Counted from the stretch's first letter, positions 46,270-58,150 are shown. The stretch: DNA of 64,000 nucleotides from Xanthomonas vasicola (GCF_000772705.2 NZ_JSBW02000026.1:1-64000); one strand, 5' to 3'. The notes: generated by a model not told the origin, from the sequence alone. Numbers and translations are program-made.

Positions 46270-46589
46270 CTCGCCGCCGCAGCGCGCGGCGGCGTTGCCG
46301 TGCCTGGCGAGCGATTGGCGAGCGCCTCCTTGTGCGCAAGAACTGACGGAGCAGGCGCTGGAACTGAGCAAGATGCTGGCAAGTGACTTCGGCTACCTGC
46401 GTTCGCCTACCCATTCCATCGGTGGCACACCTGCTTGGTTGGCAGTGCGCGTCAGCAGGCCAGAACTACGCGCTGTGGCGTAGATCGGCGCCAAGGATCA
46501 CGCGCGGCCGGTCTCGGCGCCACGGATGCATGCCGCGTCACGCAACAGCGAGAGCACTTGTGGCTGGCGCGATGGATCGCGCCGGCGCC
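46270..46589. other. Gap between convergent porin and hemolysin III genes
   Basis: 320 bp. A GC-rich hairpin at 46272-46294 and a 60-codon frame (46295-46483) without RBS or known domain. Confidence 0.4.
46272..46294 (+). terminator. GC-rich hairpin after porin gene
   Basis: CGCCGCCGC, loop AGCGC, GCGGCGGCG starting two bases after the stop. Perfect 9-bp stem; no T tract. Confidence 0.5.
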
Positions 46590-47252
46590 CTACATTTCAC
46601 CCAATGGCCGCAGGCACAGCCAGATGGCATACCAATGCGACAGCGCGCCGCCCAGTACATGGGCGTGCCAGATGGCGCGGTTGTAGACCAGGGATTTGCG
46701 CACATAGAACGCCACGCCCACGGTGTAGAACGCGCCGCCGGCGACGATGAGCCAGAGCACCGCGCTGTCCAGCCCGGCGATCATCTGGTTGACCACCAAG
46801 CTGCCCGCCCAGCCCAGCAGTAGATAAATCGCCACCCAGAAGCCCTTGGCGATGCCGGGCAGGCACAACTTGGCAAACACGCCGAACAAGGCCACGCACC
46901 AAACGCTGAGGATCATCACCCAGCGCCAGGTGCCATCGAGCGCGACCAGGAAAAACGGCGTGTAGGAGCCGGCGATCATGACGAAGATACCGGCGTGGTC
47001 AAACTTGCGCAGCATCGGTTGGCGCTGCGGCGGGGCGAAGTTGTAGGCCGCCGAGCAGGCGAACATCACCAGCAGGCCCAGCGCATAGATGCAGGTGGCC
47101 AGCAGCATGGTCTGGCTGGCGTGCGCGCGCCACACCATCCAGGCGCCCCCGACGATGGCCAGGAACAGGCCGGCGGCATGCACCGCAATATCGGCACGGC
47201 GGGCGGAGACAGACTTGTAATGCGGATCAGTGACGTTGGCGGACACGGGCAC
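46590..47252 (-). CDS. Hemolysin III-family membrane protein (YqfA/TrhA-like)
   Basis: 220 residues from GTG 47252; no ATG fits. Seven membrane helices with the PAQR/hemolysin III motifs HAAGLFLAIVGGAWMVW, MLRKFDHAGIFVMIAGSYTP and IWHAHVLGGALSHWYAIW, whose Asp and His residues form a metal site in the family. Bacterial members affect membrane lipid balance; haemolysis is doubtful. It is divergent from the helicase gene at 47430. Confidence 0.88.
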   Translation of the reverse strand: MPVSANVTDPHYKSVSARRADIAVHAAGLFLAIVGGAWMVWRAHASQTMLLATCIYALGLLVMFACSAAYNFAPPQRQPMLRKFDHAGIFVMIAGSYTPFFLVALDGTWRWVMILSVWCVALFGVFAKLCLPGIAKGFWVAIYLLLGWAGSLVVNQMIAGLDSAVLWLIVAGGAFYTVGVAFYVRKSLVYNRAIWHAHVLGGALSHWYAIWLCLRPLGEM

Positions 47253-47429
47253 GGCGTTTCTTCGATGTGGGGGATCCCACAGCGTGCAAGGCAGCCGTGA
47301 CGCTGTGGGGGGCACAGGATACCCGGCTTGCTGAATCCGCTCAGTGAGGCAGGCTGTGCGCGGCGGCGCCGGTCTCATACCCTGAGACATCCTTTTCGTT
47401 TGATCTCCCTCTTTGGGAGCCTTTGCCGT

Positions 47430-49921
47430 ATGCCTCCGTTTGCCCTCGCTCCCCGCACCGAAACCGCCGAACGCGCGCTGGCCACCACCGACGGCCGGCC
47501 CACCCGCGATGGGGCGCTGCTCACCGAGCGCCTGGAACGGCGCTACCACGACCGCATCACCGGCAGCTTCACCATCCCCGGGCGCGACGGCCGCTACGCA
47601 CCGATCCCCGACGATGTGCCCAGTGCATTGGCCGATGCACTGCACGCACGCGGCATCAGCCAGCTCTACAGCCATCAGGCCGACGCCTGGGCGGCCACCC
47701 AACGCGGCGAGCATGTGGCGATCGTGACGCCCACCGCGTCAGGCAAATCGCTGTGCTACACGCTGCCGGTGGTAAGTGCGGCGATGACCAGCGGTGCCAA
47801 GGCGCTGTACCTGTTTCCGACCAAGGCGCTGGCGCAGGATCAGGTGGCCGAGCTGCTGGAGTTGAATCGCGCCGGCGAGCTGGGCGTCAAGGCCTTCACC
47901 TTCGATGGCGACACGCCCGGCGATGCGCGCCAGGCGATCCGCCTGCATGGCGACATCGTGGTGAGCAACCCGGACATGCTGCATCAGGCGATCCTGCCGC
48001 ATCACACCAAGTGGGCGCAGTTCTTCGAGAACCTGCGCTATGTGGTGATCGACGAGATCCACACCTATCGCGGCGTGTTCGGCAGCCACGTCACCAATGT
48101 GCTGCGCCGGCTCAAGCGCATCTGCGCGTTTTACGGCGCCAACCCGCAGTTCATTCTGTGCTCGGCCACCATCGGCAACCCGCATGCGCACGCGCAGGCC
48201 TTGATCGAAGAACAGGTGCATGCCATCACCGAATCCGGCGCACCCACCGGCGACAAGCACGTGCTGTTGTGGAACCCGCCGGTGGTCAATGCAGATCTGG
48301 GCTTGCGTGCGTCGGCGCGTTCGCAAAGCAACCGCATTGCGCGCATCGCCATCAAGAGCGGCTTGAAGACGCTGGTGTTCGCGCAGACGCGTTTGATGGT
48401 GGAAGTGCTGACCAAATACTTGAAGGACATCTTCGACCACGACCCGCGCAAGCCGCCACGCATCCGCGCGTACCGCGGCGGTTATCTGCCCACCGAGCGG
48501 CGCGAGGTGGAGCGTGCGATGCGTGCGGGCACGATCGACGGCATCATTTCCACCTCCGCGCTGGAGCTGGGCGTGGATATCGGCGCGCTGGACGTGGTGA
48601 TCCTCAACGGTTACCCCGGCAGCGTGGCGGCCACGTGGCAACGCTTCGGCCGCGCCGGGCGCCGTCAGCAACCGGCGCTAGGCGTGCTGGTTGCCAGTTC
48701 GCAACCGTTGGACCAATACGTAGTGCGGCACCCGGATTTCTTCGCCGATGCCTCGCCCGAACATGCGCGCACCGCGCCGGATCAGCCGCTGATTTTGTTC
48801 GATCACATTCGTTGCGCTGCGTTCGAATTGCCGTTCATTGCCAGCGAACCGTTCGGGCCGATCGACCCGCTGGTATTTCTGGAAGCCTTGGCCGAAAGCG
48901 AAGTGATCCATCAGGAAGGCGACCGCTGGGAATGGATCGCCGACAGCTACCCGGCCAACGCGGTGAGCCTGCGCTCGGTGGCCGATGGCAACTTCGTGGT
49001 GGTGGACAAGAGCGACGGCAAACAGCAGATCATCGCCGAGGTGGATTATTCGGCCGCTGCGCTGACCTTGTACGAAGGCGCCATCCATATGGTGCAGAGC
49101 ACGCCGTACCAGGTGGAGCGGCTGGACTGGGAAGGCCGCAAGGCCTACGTGACGCGCACGCATGTGGACTACTACACCGACAGCATCGACTACACCAAGT
49201 TGAAGGTGCTGGACCGCTTCGATGGCGGCGTGGCCGGGCGCGGCGACTCGCATCATGGTGAAGTGCATGTGGTGCGACGCGTCTCCGGCTACAAGAAGAT
49301 TCGTTACTACACGCATGAAAACATCGGCTACGGGCCGGTGAATCTGCCGGATCAGGAATTGCACACCACCGCAGTGTGGTGGCAGTTACCGCAGGCCACC
49401 CTGGGCAAGGCGTTCGCGTCTAAGCGGGATGCGTTGGATGGTTTCCTGGGCGCTGCGTATGCGCTGCATGTGGTGGCCACGGTGGCGGTGATGGCCGACG
49501 CGCGCGATCTGCAAAAGGCCGTGGGCAATGGCGACGGCGCGTGGTTTGCGGTGGCCGACCAGACCGGGCGCGGGCAGTTGCGCGGCGTGGAAGAAGGCGA
49601 TGCCGCTACCGTGGAATTGCAGCAGGCTTTTGTGCCCACGGTGTATCTGTACGACAATTTCCCCGGCGGCGTGGGCTTGAGCGAACCGCTATGGCTGCGC
49701 CAGGCCGAGTTGCTGCAGCGCGCCGACGAGTTGGTACGGCGGTGCGATTGCAGCGCCGGTTGCCCTGCCTGCGTGGGTCCGGTGCTGGCCGCGCACGAAG
49801 AAGGCAAAGGCGAGTCGCCCAAGTCGCTGGCATTGACAGTATTGGCATTGTTGTTCGATGCGGATGCACCGCTGCGGCATGCCACGCAGGTGGATGAGGA
49901 CCTGGCGCTGGACGTGCTTGC

Positions 49922-49925
<4 letters not shown>
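47430..49925 (+). CDS. mrfA: DEAD/DEAH helicase with C-terminal Zn domain, MrfA (YprA)-like
   Basis: 831 residues from ATG 47430. Superfamily 2 motifs in order: VTPTASGKSLCYTLP (Walker A), VVIDEIHTYRGVFG (DEIH), LCSATIGNP, TSALELGVDIGALDVV and WQRFGRAGRR. The C-terminal DUF1998-type region carries four cysteines, CDCSAGCPACVG, which bind zinc in MrfA. In Bacillus subtilis MrfA (YprA) is a 3'-5' DNA helicase that works with the exonuclease MrfB in mitomycin-C damage repair. The next gene, overlapping by ATGA, is exactly such an exonuclease, which strengthens the call. Function in Xanthomonas is inferred. Confidence 0.88.
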
Positions 49926-51409
<1,484 letters not shown>

Positions 51410-51643
51410 TGGGGTCGTGCGACTGAGATGCATGGTGGGTGCGGGGCAGGACGTTGGTTTGACTGACTTCACTACAGGACGCACCGCGCACGCTGCGTGC
51501 AATGGACCACCGCCCGCCCGGTCATTGGCTGCGGCATGTTGAGCCACGTGGCGCGTTTTACCGATGCTGGATGCTGCGGAGGGAAACATGCAACACAGTG
51601 GCGCCGGCGGCCCTGCGCTTACTGCGAAGACATCACGCACATA

Positions 51644-51669
51644 CCTGCAACCGATTCGTTGGTTGCAGG
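51644..51669. terminator. Hairpin CCTGCAACC/GGTTGCAGG
   Basis: Perfect 9-bp stem with loop GATTCGTT, between convergent genes; possible bidirectional terminator, no T tract. Confidence 0.35.
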
Positions 51670-51818
51670 CATGTGCGGATGCGTCAGCATGTAAAGCGAA
51701 ATCGCACGCTGCGGCACGTGGACGCATTGCACTGCAGCGTGCTGCAGCGTCCCCATCGCCCGTGCGCTGGCGTGCCGGTGCGAGCCGCACGCGCTAACGC
51801 TGCTGCTGCGTGACAACA

Positions 51819-51837
51819 GGGCGGCTGCATGCCGCCC
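51819..51837 (-). terminator. Hairpin GGGCGGC/GCCGCCC after effector candidate
   Basis: Perfect 7-bp stem, loop TGCAT, 43 bases past the stop of the GDPD gene; on the minus strand it is followed by TGTTGTC. Confidence 0.5.
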
Positions 51838-51880
51838 GAAGTGCTCAAACCTGCCAATCGGCGCCGTGACGTTTAACGGC

Positions 51881-54025
51881 TCAATCAGGCTCGGTCTGGT
51901 TGGCCTGCTCATTGAGATAGTGGGTCACAGGGGCACCGCGATATGTGTCGGTCAACAAACCAAGCGCTTTAGCGCGCTTATCCACGGCACGTGTTGCCGC
52001 AGGGTCATTCACCATGTCTGCGGTGTGATCCCTTTGTTGACCTTCGCGGACCGCTGCGATGTGATCGGGGTCGGCAGGAATGCGCGCGGCCTGGAATTCG
52101 CCGATGCGCTGCTTGACGATCGCGGCGTCTCGGTCGATATCGATGGGCGTTTCCGGCGGCACATCGAGTTCGTTGCCGATATGGCCCCGGGCCAGCATAC
52201 GATTTTCCAGGATGGCGAGCAGTTCCGCCTCGGGCTGATCGGTCAACAGGCTTTCGCCTTCATCGCGGATGGCGCCGGCGGTGGTGCGCTTGACGCCGAA
52301 GCTCTCGCCGCTGAGCTTCTTGAGCTCTCCGAAGTTGCCATAGATGTAGTAGTCCTTGTCGTGGTTGGCGCGCGGCACGGAGAAATCCTCATACCGGTAA
52401 CTCACAGAGTACGCAGCCTTTGCGTAGGCCGAGTCCGGCTGGCGCATCCGCGCACGCGCCAGTTTCATCGCCTTACCGGCATCGCTGTCGTCGGTGGCGA
52501 CCGCCTCCACGATCACCGGGCGCATCTTGGTCCAGCTCTCCAACCACTGCATTGCGGTGTCCGCTAGCCCATCCGGGCCAGCTGCCTTGCCCGGGAACAG
52601 ATCGCGCAGCTGTTCGTTGGCCAACATGCCCTGACTGAAGACGGGCACCACGTTGATCTTGGCAAGCAACCGATCCAGCGCAGCGCGGCGCGGCGCATCC
52701 TGCGAGTGCAGCGGGTTGATTTGGTAGCGCTTGTACAAGTTGGACAGGAACTGGTCGAAGCCGCCGGTGTAGTATTTGGCATACACCTTGATCGCTGCTG
52801 CTTTGCGCAAATCGGGACGGCGCATCAGCAGCATCGCCACCGCCTCGCCGGTGTCTTCCTTGCAATCCAGCGCCACTGACATCGGCTCGGGCTTTTTCAG
52901 CACGTGCTCCAGCATTTGCTCTACGCCGGCGATGGTCTGGTTGGTCTTGACATAGGTTGCGTCTGCCGGATTGCGGATCACCAGCGGCATCTCACGCAAT
53001 TCTGCAAATGGGATCTGCGATACCAGCCGGTTCTCTGGATCGCCAGTCGTGCGGCCGAGACTGAAATCGTGCAGCAACACCGGGACGCCATCGGCACTGA
53101 CTTCCACATCCAGTTCCAGGTTGCGATAGCCCTGCAGATAGGCATGATCGATGGAGGAAAGCGAGTTTTCCGGGATGCCGGCATGGTTGTCGAACAGCCC
53201 GCGGTGGACCATCACGTCCGTGCCAATCGCGCGGGTACTTGGCGCTTCGAAGTAGTTGTCGTGTACGAGCGAATTCATGCGCTTGCGCAGCAGCGCTTCC
53301 TTGCCCTGTAGCAGGCGATGGTCGTTGGCCTTGAAGAACGCAGCGCCACCGTCGCGCGCCGGCACCTCGTGACCGTGGTAGCGCGCGGCTTTCTGCAACT
53401 TGCGCCGCGCCGGCGTGCGTGCGGCGGGCTGCAGCCAGTCCGGCGTTGCCAGCCCGTGGCCGGGTAGATCCAGCGCCTTGCCCAGCGCGGTAAGCGCCGC
53501 GTCGCTGAAGGTGTCGCCAGACGCAAACGCGCGCTGCAGATTGAAGATGATGCGATCCTGCTGCGCATCGATCAGCACGGGACCGGCCGCCGCACGTGCG
53601 CGTGCGGGCAACCCGCGCGACATGGCATTGAATGCAGCCGTATCCAGATACACCGGCTCCAGTGCGCCGGCGGCGAAGCGTGCGGCAATGCTGTCGGGCG
53701 TGAGCGCCGCGCCGGCCTGCGCAAGATGCGTAGCGAGCTTGTCTTGCAGTGTCTGCACGGTGATCTGCCGCGCCTGCACTTCGGCCAGGCGCTGCTCTGA
53801 GAATTCGCTGTCGAGCGCCACCAAGGCCGGCTTGCCGGTCATCGCGCTGTCGTTCAATGGCACCAGCGGAGGTGTGCTGCCGGCGCGGCGACGCGGACGT
53901 TCCCGCAGTGGCGGGGTGTCGCCCTGCATGTGCGGCACCTGCATCGGGGTGCTCGCACTGGTGTGCGTTGGTATCTCCAGCGCGGCGGTGTGGGCGACGG
54001 ACGGTTGCAGAGGGCCTATACGCAT
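51881..54025 (-). CDS. Candidate type III effector with glycerophosphodiester phosphodiesterase domain
   Basis: 714 residues from ATG 54025 with GAGG 5 bases upstream. The N-terminus MRIGPLQPSVAHTAALEIPT and the Ser/Thr/Pro-rich stretch to about residue 55 (GDTPPLRERPRRRAGSTPPL) look like a type III secretion signal; there is no Sec or Tat leader. Helical residues 70-250 are unknown. From residue 270 a GDPD domain has every key motif: VMVHRGLFDN (H274, R), PENSLSSIDHAY, LELDVEVSADGVPVLLHD. A perfect PIP box lies 65 bases upstream. Ordinary bacterial GDPDs are periplasmic or cytosolic and about 250-350 residues; this long form probably acts on lipids or glycerophosphodiesters inside plant cells. 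I cannot place it in a named Xop class. Confidence 0.8.
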   Translation of the reverse strand: MRIGPLQPSVAHTAALEIPTHTSASTPMQVPHMQGDTPPLRERPRRRAGSTPPLVPLNDSAMTGKPALVALDSEFSEQRLAEVQARQITVQTLQDKLATHLAQAGAALTPDSIAARFAAGALEPVYLDTAAFNAMSRGLPARARAAAGPVLIDAQQDRIIFNLQRAFASGDTFSDAALTALGKALDLPGHGLATPDWLQPAARTPARRKLQKAARYHGHEVPARDGGAAFFKANDHRLLQGKEALLRKRMNSLVHDNYFEAPSTRAIGTDVMVHRGLFDNHAGIPENSLSSIDHAYLQGYRNLELDVEVSADGVPVLLHDFSLGRTTGDPENRLVSQIPFAELREMPLVIRNPADATYVKTNQTIAGVEQMLEHVLKKPEPMSVALDCKEDTGEAVAMLLMRRPDLRKAAAIKVYAKYYTGGFDQFLSNLYKRYQINPLHSQDAPRRAALDRLLAKINVVPVFSQGMLANEQLRDLFPGKAAGPDGLADTAMQWLESWTKMRPVIVEAVATDDSDAGKAMKLARARMRQPDSAYAKAAYSVSYRYEDFSVPRANHDKDYYIYGNFGELKKLSGESFGVKRTTAGAIRDEGESLLTDQPEAELLAILENRMLARGHIGNELDVPPETPIDIDRDAAIVKQRIGEFQAARIPADPDHIAAVREGQQRDHTADMVNDPAATRAVDKRAKALGLLTDTYRGAPVTHYLNEQANQTEPD

Positions 54026-54089
54026 AATGACCTCGAAAACGCGGCGGGCGGCCAGTAGACCGCATGGCATATGACAATTCGCAACCGAG

Positions 54090-54114
54090 GCGAAATATGC
54101 CACCGGTATGCGAA
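54090..54114 (-). promoter_or_regulatory. Perfect PIP box, TTCGC-N15-TTCGC
   Basis: Minus strand: TTCGC, exactly 15 bases, TTCGC, the canonical HrpX-binding plant-inducible-promoter box. Thirty-two bases further, TACTGG matches five of six positions of the YANNRT -10 element. The GDPD start follows 65 bases after the box. Confidence 0.88.
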
Positions 54115-54215
54115 ACGCTGCCTGCGGTGCGCACGGCTGTACTGCCGGCCAACGCATGCCTGGTTTCGATGCGTTTCGCACCGCGTGGCGCGCGCATCAG
54201 CGCGCATGTCGCCTG

Positions 54216-55400
54216 CTAGAACAGCGTTTCCTTGAACGGCAGCATGGCCGCGCCCAGCACGCTGGCGTGGGTCGTCACCTGCCCGACTTTCAGCGCCGGA
54301 TACGGCAATGCAACGCCACGTCGCGGCGCCGGTTCGAAGGCAATGCGGGCGATCAACCGGTGCGCAAGATCGGTTGGCAGGCGCGCGCCAAAAACAATGA
54401 CACGCGGATCGATCAACGCAATGATTGCCGCCACCGCAAGCGTCACCGTCGGTTGCACCGCATCCAGCCACGCGTCGATTTGCGGCCACGCTGCATCGTA
54501 GTGCTGCAGCATGGTGTGCAGGTCCGGTAGCACGTGGCCATCGGCCGCCAGCGCTTGACGCAGGCTTTCCAGCGTTGGCCGCGCCATGCCGGTAATGGCC
54601 GAGATGCGCCCCAATTCGCCCACATTGCCGTGCCCGCCGCGACGTACGTGGCCTGCAGCGATCACGCCGGCAGCAAAGCCATCGGCGATCGACAAATACA
54701 CAAGATCCGGTGATTGGCGGCCAATGCCATACACGGCTTCCGCCAAGGCGGCGCAATGGGCATCGTTGTCCATCCAGACAGGGAGCTGCAGGCATCCGGC
54801 GACAAACCGGTCCAGCTCCACCTGCATCCATTCCGCTGCCAGCGACAGGGGCGGATTGACCCGGGTGCCGTCACCGATGCGCGGCCCGGTCATGCTGAGA
54901 CCGACGCCGAACAGCTGCTGCCGATCCACGCCCGCCGCCATTAGCAACGCCTCCAGCAATGCCGGCAGTTGCGCACGCACCACCGCCAACGTTAGCGGGA
55001 AGGCGGTGAACTGGCGCATGCCACGGACCTGCCCGGCGAAGTCGATCAGCACCACCGCGATGCCATCGACCATCAACGACACCCCAACGCTGTATGCATA
55101 CCCCGGCACCAGACTCACTTGCGCGCTGGGTTGGCCGCGGCCGCGACGCGACGAGGGCCCCAACTGCAGCAGGCCATGTGCCACGAGCGGGTCGATGATG
55201 CCCTTGATGCCGGGCACGCTGAGCCCGCTGGCGCGCGGCAGATCCGAGCGTTCGCACTGGCCTGCACGGCGGATCAGATCCAGCAGCAGACGCTCGCGTG
55301 GGCTGGCGGCCTGCCCATCGCTGCGACGGCGGTAATGCGAACGAATGGCTGCGTTTGCGAACAAAGAGGGGATGCAGGGAGAAACGTCCGTCGTTGTCAT
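54216..55400 (-). CDS. ROK-family transcriptional repressor
   Basis: 394 residues from ATG 55400. The N-terminal winged helix (ASPRERLLLDLIRRAGQCER, SDLPRASGLSVPGIKGIID) is followed by a ROK sugar-binding/kinase-like domain (VGVSLMVDGIAVVLIDFAGQ, VWMDNDAHCAALAEAVYG, HGNVGELGRI). The zinc cluster usual in ROK proteins is not apparent. It is divergent from a TonB receptor, with a 17-bp palindrome between, so it probably represses that receptor and itself and is released by a sugar. Effector sugar unknown. Confidence 0.87.
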   Translation of the reverse strand: MTTTDVSPCIPSLFANAAIRSHYRRRSDGQAASPRERLLLDLIRRAGQCERSDLPRASGLSVPGIKGIIDPLVAHGLLQLGPSSRRGRGQPSAQVSLVPGYAYSVGVSLMVDGIAVVLIDFAGQVRGMRQFTAFPLTLAVVRAQLPALLEALLMAAGVDRQQLFGVGLSMTGPRIGDGTRVNPPLSLAAEWMQVELDRFVAGCLQLPVWMDNDAHCAALAEAVYGIGRQSPDLVYLSIADGFAAGVIAAGHVRRGGHGNVGELGRISAITGMARPTLESLRQALAADGHVLPDLHTMLQHYDAAWPQIDAWLDAVQPTVTLAVAAIIALIDPRVIVFGARLPTDLAHRLIARIAFEPAPRRGVALPYPALKVGQVTTHASVLGAAMLPFKETLF

Positions 55401-55409
55401 AATCGTTTT

Positions 55410-55426
55410 AATTAAGCAGCTTAATT
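55410..55426. promoter_or_regulatory. Palindromic operator AATTAAGC-A-GCTTAATT
   Basis: Perfect 8-bp arms around a single A, 10 bases upstream of the ROK start and 51 bases upstream of the TonB receptor start. AT-rich palindromes of this kind are the usual binding sites of ROK/NagC/XylR repressors. Confidence 0.7.
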
Positions 55427-55476
55427 TAATCCGCCTGCGGCCCCACGGTGGGGCCAGCCGACGTTGGTATCGTGCC

Positions 55477-58140
55477 ATGCGCCTGTTGCATCCCTATCCC
55501 CATTCCCTCCCCCGTCGCCCCGCCCTGTCTGGCCCACCGCATCCGCATGCGCTATCGCTTGCGCTGGGGCTGGCCTTGATCGCTTGGCTTCCCTGGCAGT
55601 CCACCGCTGCCGACATGTCCGGCGGAGCCGACGCGCTGACCATGGATACGGTGCAGGTGCGCAACCCGTTCCAGTCGCAGAACACGCGCGCCATCGCCAC
55701 CAAGCAGGCGGCGCCCACCATCGTGGATTCGGTCGCCGCCGACAGCATCGGGCAATTGCCTGACTTCAATGTGGGCGATGCGCTGCGCCGGGTCACCGGC
55801 GTGAGCACGGTCGAGTACCAGGGCGAACCGCGCTATGTGACGGTGCGCGGCCTCAACGGCAACTACAACAGCATGCTGATCGACGGCTTTGCGTTTGCCA
55901 GTAACGACATCGGTAGCCGCCAGGCGCTGATGGATGTGCTGCCGGCGAACTTTGTCGACCGCATCGACGTGGTGAAGTCGTTGCTGCCGGAAAACGATGG
56001 CGGCGCGATCGGTGGCGTCACCAATCTGGTCACCGGGACCGGCTTTGCCCGCCCCGATGGCCTGCTGACCGCCTCGGCCAAGGGCGGCGCCAACCTCATG
56101 GGGAGCCGCTATGGCGGCCGCACGCCAATGGGCGAAGGCGAGCTGAAATGGGGCAAGCGCTTCGGGCGTGACGGTGAGTTTGCGTTTCTGGGTGCGGCCA
56201 GCGTTTGGCGCCGTGACATTTCGGTGCCGCAGCAGGAAAACGGCGGCGCCCTGAACTGGTACAACGCCGATGGCACGCGCGCACCGGTGGCCTATGGCGG
56301 CACCGGCGCTGCAGTGCCCAGCGAGCGGCGCTGGTACAACTATGACAACACGCGCGAACGCCGCGGCGTGACCGCACGCGTGGATTGGCAGCCGGAGGGT
56401 CCGCTCAGCGGGCACGTGTCTGGCTACACGTTCGACCAGCACGAAGCCTCCGACCGCAATACGCAGGCCGCCCAGGTGCAAAACAGCGCGCGCCTGACCC
56501 GCAGCGGCCCGGAAAGCGGCACGCTGGATAACCTCAACCAGCTCGTCGAGTTAGGGCAACTGCGCTGGAAGCGCGGGTTGTCCGGCATCAACGGCGAACT
56601 GTTGGCCGAGCTGCCCGCCCAGTGGCGCGGCGCGCTGCGGGCAAGCACCTCGCGCGCCACGGTGGACAACCCGCAGACCTGGGACCGCTTCCAGCAGAAC
56701 CACCTGGCCTACGGCTTCGATTGGAGCGGCACCCTGCCGGCATTCACGGCCTTGAACCCCGCACTGGCCGACGACCCGACCCGCTACGCCAACCTCAACC
56801 ACCAGCAGGAGCGCACGACCTACGCCGAACGGGTGAGCGACCTGCAACTGGAGCTACGTCGCAACATGGACGAAGACAGCCGGGGGCTAGGACTGGCCTG
56901 GGGCCTGCGACAGGTGCGCACGCACATGCAGACCGCGTTCCAGCGCACGACCTGGAGCGGTTTGCCCTATTCGCTGGCCGATGTGCTGGGCGATCCCACC
57001 TGCGCCCTGGGTTGCAACGCGCCCATGTTGACCATCGACCCGGACCTGGCCGACGCCCGCTGGGACGCCGCGTCCGGCCAGGCGCGCGGGGTGGTGGACA
57101 CCACCGCGCAGAACAGCGGCAGCTACAGCGTGGATGAGCAGGTGCGCGCCGGCTTCGCACAAGCACAGTGGCGCGGCGAGCGCTGGCGGTTGACCGGCGG
57201 CGTGCGCCTGGAGCAGACCCGCTTTGGCAGCAGTGGCCAGCAATTGAGCGGAACCGTCTGGACCCCGGTCAGCGCGCAGCGCAGCTACCGCAACTGGTTG
57301 CCATCGCTGGCCGGCCAGCTGCAGACCAGCGCCAACGGCACCTTGCGCTTTGGTGCCTCGCGCTCGATCGGGCGACCGCGCCTGGACCAGATGGCGTTGA
57401 ACGGCGGCGTGCTCACGCTGGGCAGCAACCCGCCCACGCTCAACCAGGGCAACCCGGACCTGCAGCCGCGTCGCTCGCAGAATCTGGACCTTGGCCACGA
57501 CTGGACGTTCGACGACGGCGGCAGCCTGCTGTCGATCGCGCTGTTCCACAAGGCCATCGACAACGAGATTTTCCGTTACGGCCAGCTGCAGAGCATCGAC
57601 GGCCAGCAGGTGCTGGTCACCCAACCGCGCAATACCGACCGGCCGGTCCACATGCGCGGCGTCGAACTCGGCGCGATCAAGGAACTGGGCCCGTGGCTGC
57701 CCGCGCTGGCCGGGCTGTCGGTCGGTGCCAATGTCACCTTCCTGGACGTGGACTACCCGGTGGTCCTGGGCGATGGCAGCCGCACCACCTTATCGGTACT
57801 GCCGCAGCAGCCCAAGCAGTTATGGAATCTGACCCTGAATTACGCCCGCGGGCCGCTGCACAGCACCCTGGCCTGGAGCCGTACCGGCGAGCTGTGGGAC
57901 GACCGCTACCCCAACTACAGCAACCAGCAGGAGTTCTATCGCAACCGCTACCAGCAACCGCTGGACCGTCTCGATCTGAAACTGGCCTGGGATCTCTCGC
58001 CCGCGATGGCGGTGAGCCTGGACGTGCTCAATCTGGCCGGCCAGGGCTACGAGTACCGCATCGGCCGCCACCAGGAATACGTGCAATCGGCCTGGAAAAT
58101 GGCACCCACCGTGATGCTCGGCATCAACGTCAAACTCTGA
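55477..58140 (+). CDS. TonB-dependent receptor, Caulobacter-type
   Basis: 887 residues from ATG 55477. A long leader has a Pro/His-rich start before the hydrophobic ALSLALGLALIAWL core. Plug: IGQLPDFNVGDALRRVTGVS, YVTVRGLNGNYNSMLIDGFA and LLPENDGGAIGGVTNLVTG. The barrel ends WKMAPTVMLGINVKL. The FNVGDALRRV variety is the large TIGR01782 class, which imports plant oligosaccharides in xanthomonads. Divergent ROK control and a following 2H phosphoesterase make a sugar-responsive operon. Substrate unknown. Confidence 0.9.
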   Translation: MRLLHPYPHSLPRRPALSGPPHPHALSLALGLALIAWLPWQSTAADMSGGADALTMDTVQVRNPFQSQNTRAIATKQAAPTIVDSVAADSIGQLPDFNVGDALRRVTGVSTVEYQGEPRYVTVRGLNGNYNSMLIDGFAFASNDIGSRQALMDVLPANFVDRIDVVKSLLPENDGGAIGGVTNLVTGTGFARPDGLLTASAKGGANLMGSRYGGRTPMGEGELKWGKRFGRDGEFAFLGAASVWRRDISVPQQENGGALNWYNADGTRAPVAYGGTGAAVPSERRWYNYDNTRERRGVTARVDWQPEGPLSGHVSGYTFDQHEASDRNTQAAQVQNSARLTRSGPESGTLDNLNQLVELGQLRWKRGLSGINGELLAELPAQWRGALRASTSRATVDNPQTWDRFQQNHLAYGFDWSGTLPAFTALNPALADDPTRYANLNHQQERTTYAERVSDLQLELRRNMDEDSRGLGLAWGLRQVRTHMQTAFQRTTWSGLPYSLADVLGDPTCALGCNAPMLTIDPDLADARWDAASGQARGVVDTTAQNSGSYSVDEQVRAGFAQAQWRGERWRLTGGVRLEQTRFGSSGQQLSGTVWTPVSAQRSYRNWLPSLAGQLQTSANGTLRFGASRSIGRPRLDQMALNGGVLTLGSNPPTLNQGNPDLQPRRSQNLDLGHDWTFDDGGSLLSIALFHKAIDNEIFRYGQLQSIDGQQVLVTQPRNTDRPVHMRGVELGAIKELGPWLPALAGLSVGANVTFLDVDYPVVLGDGSRTTLSVLPQQPKQLWNLTLNYARGPLHSTLAWSRTGELWDDRYPNYSNQQEFYRNRYQQPLDRLDLKLAWDLSPAMAVSLDVLNLAGQGYEYRIGRHQEYVQSAWKMAPTVMLGINVKL

Positions 58141-58150
58141 GGGCTTTCCC

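Larger units (their letters stand above)
51410..51880. other. 471-bp gap between mrfB and effector candidate
   Basis: Convergent gene ends. It holds a 9-bp stem at 51644-51669 (CCTGCAACC/GGTTGCAGG), a 7-bp stem at 51819-51837, and a 69-codon frame at 51588-51797 with a good RBS but no recognisable product. Confidence 0.45.

Noticed and set aside
46295-46483. 62-codon frame after the porin gene
   Set aside because: No RBS, starts inside a terminator-like hairpin region, no domain; at most a remnant.
51588-51797. 69-codon frame with GGAGGG RBS
   Set aside because: The RBS is good, but the Ala/Arg-rich product has no recognisable feature and lies between convergent gene ends over a hairpin.
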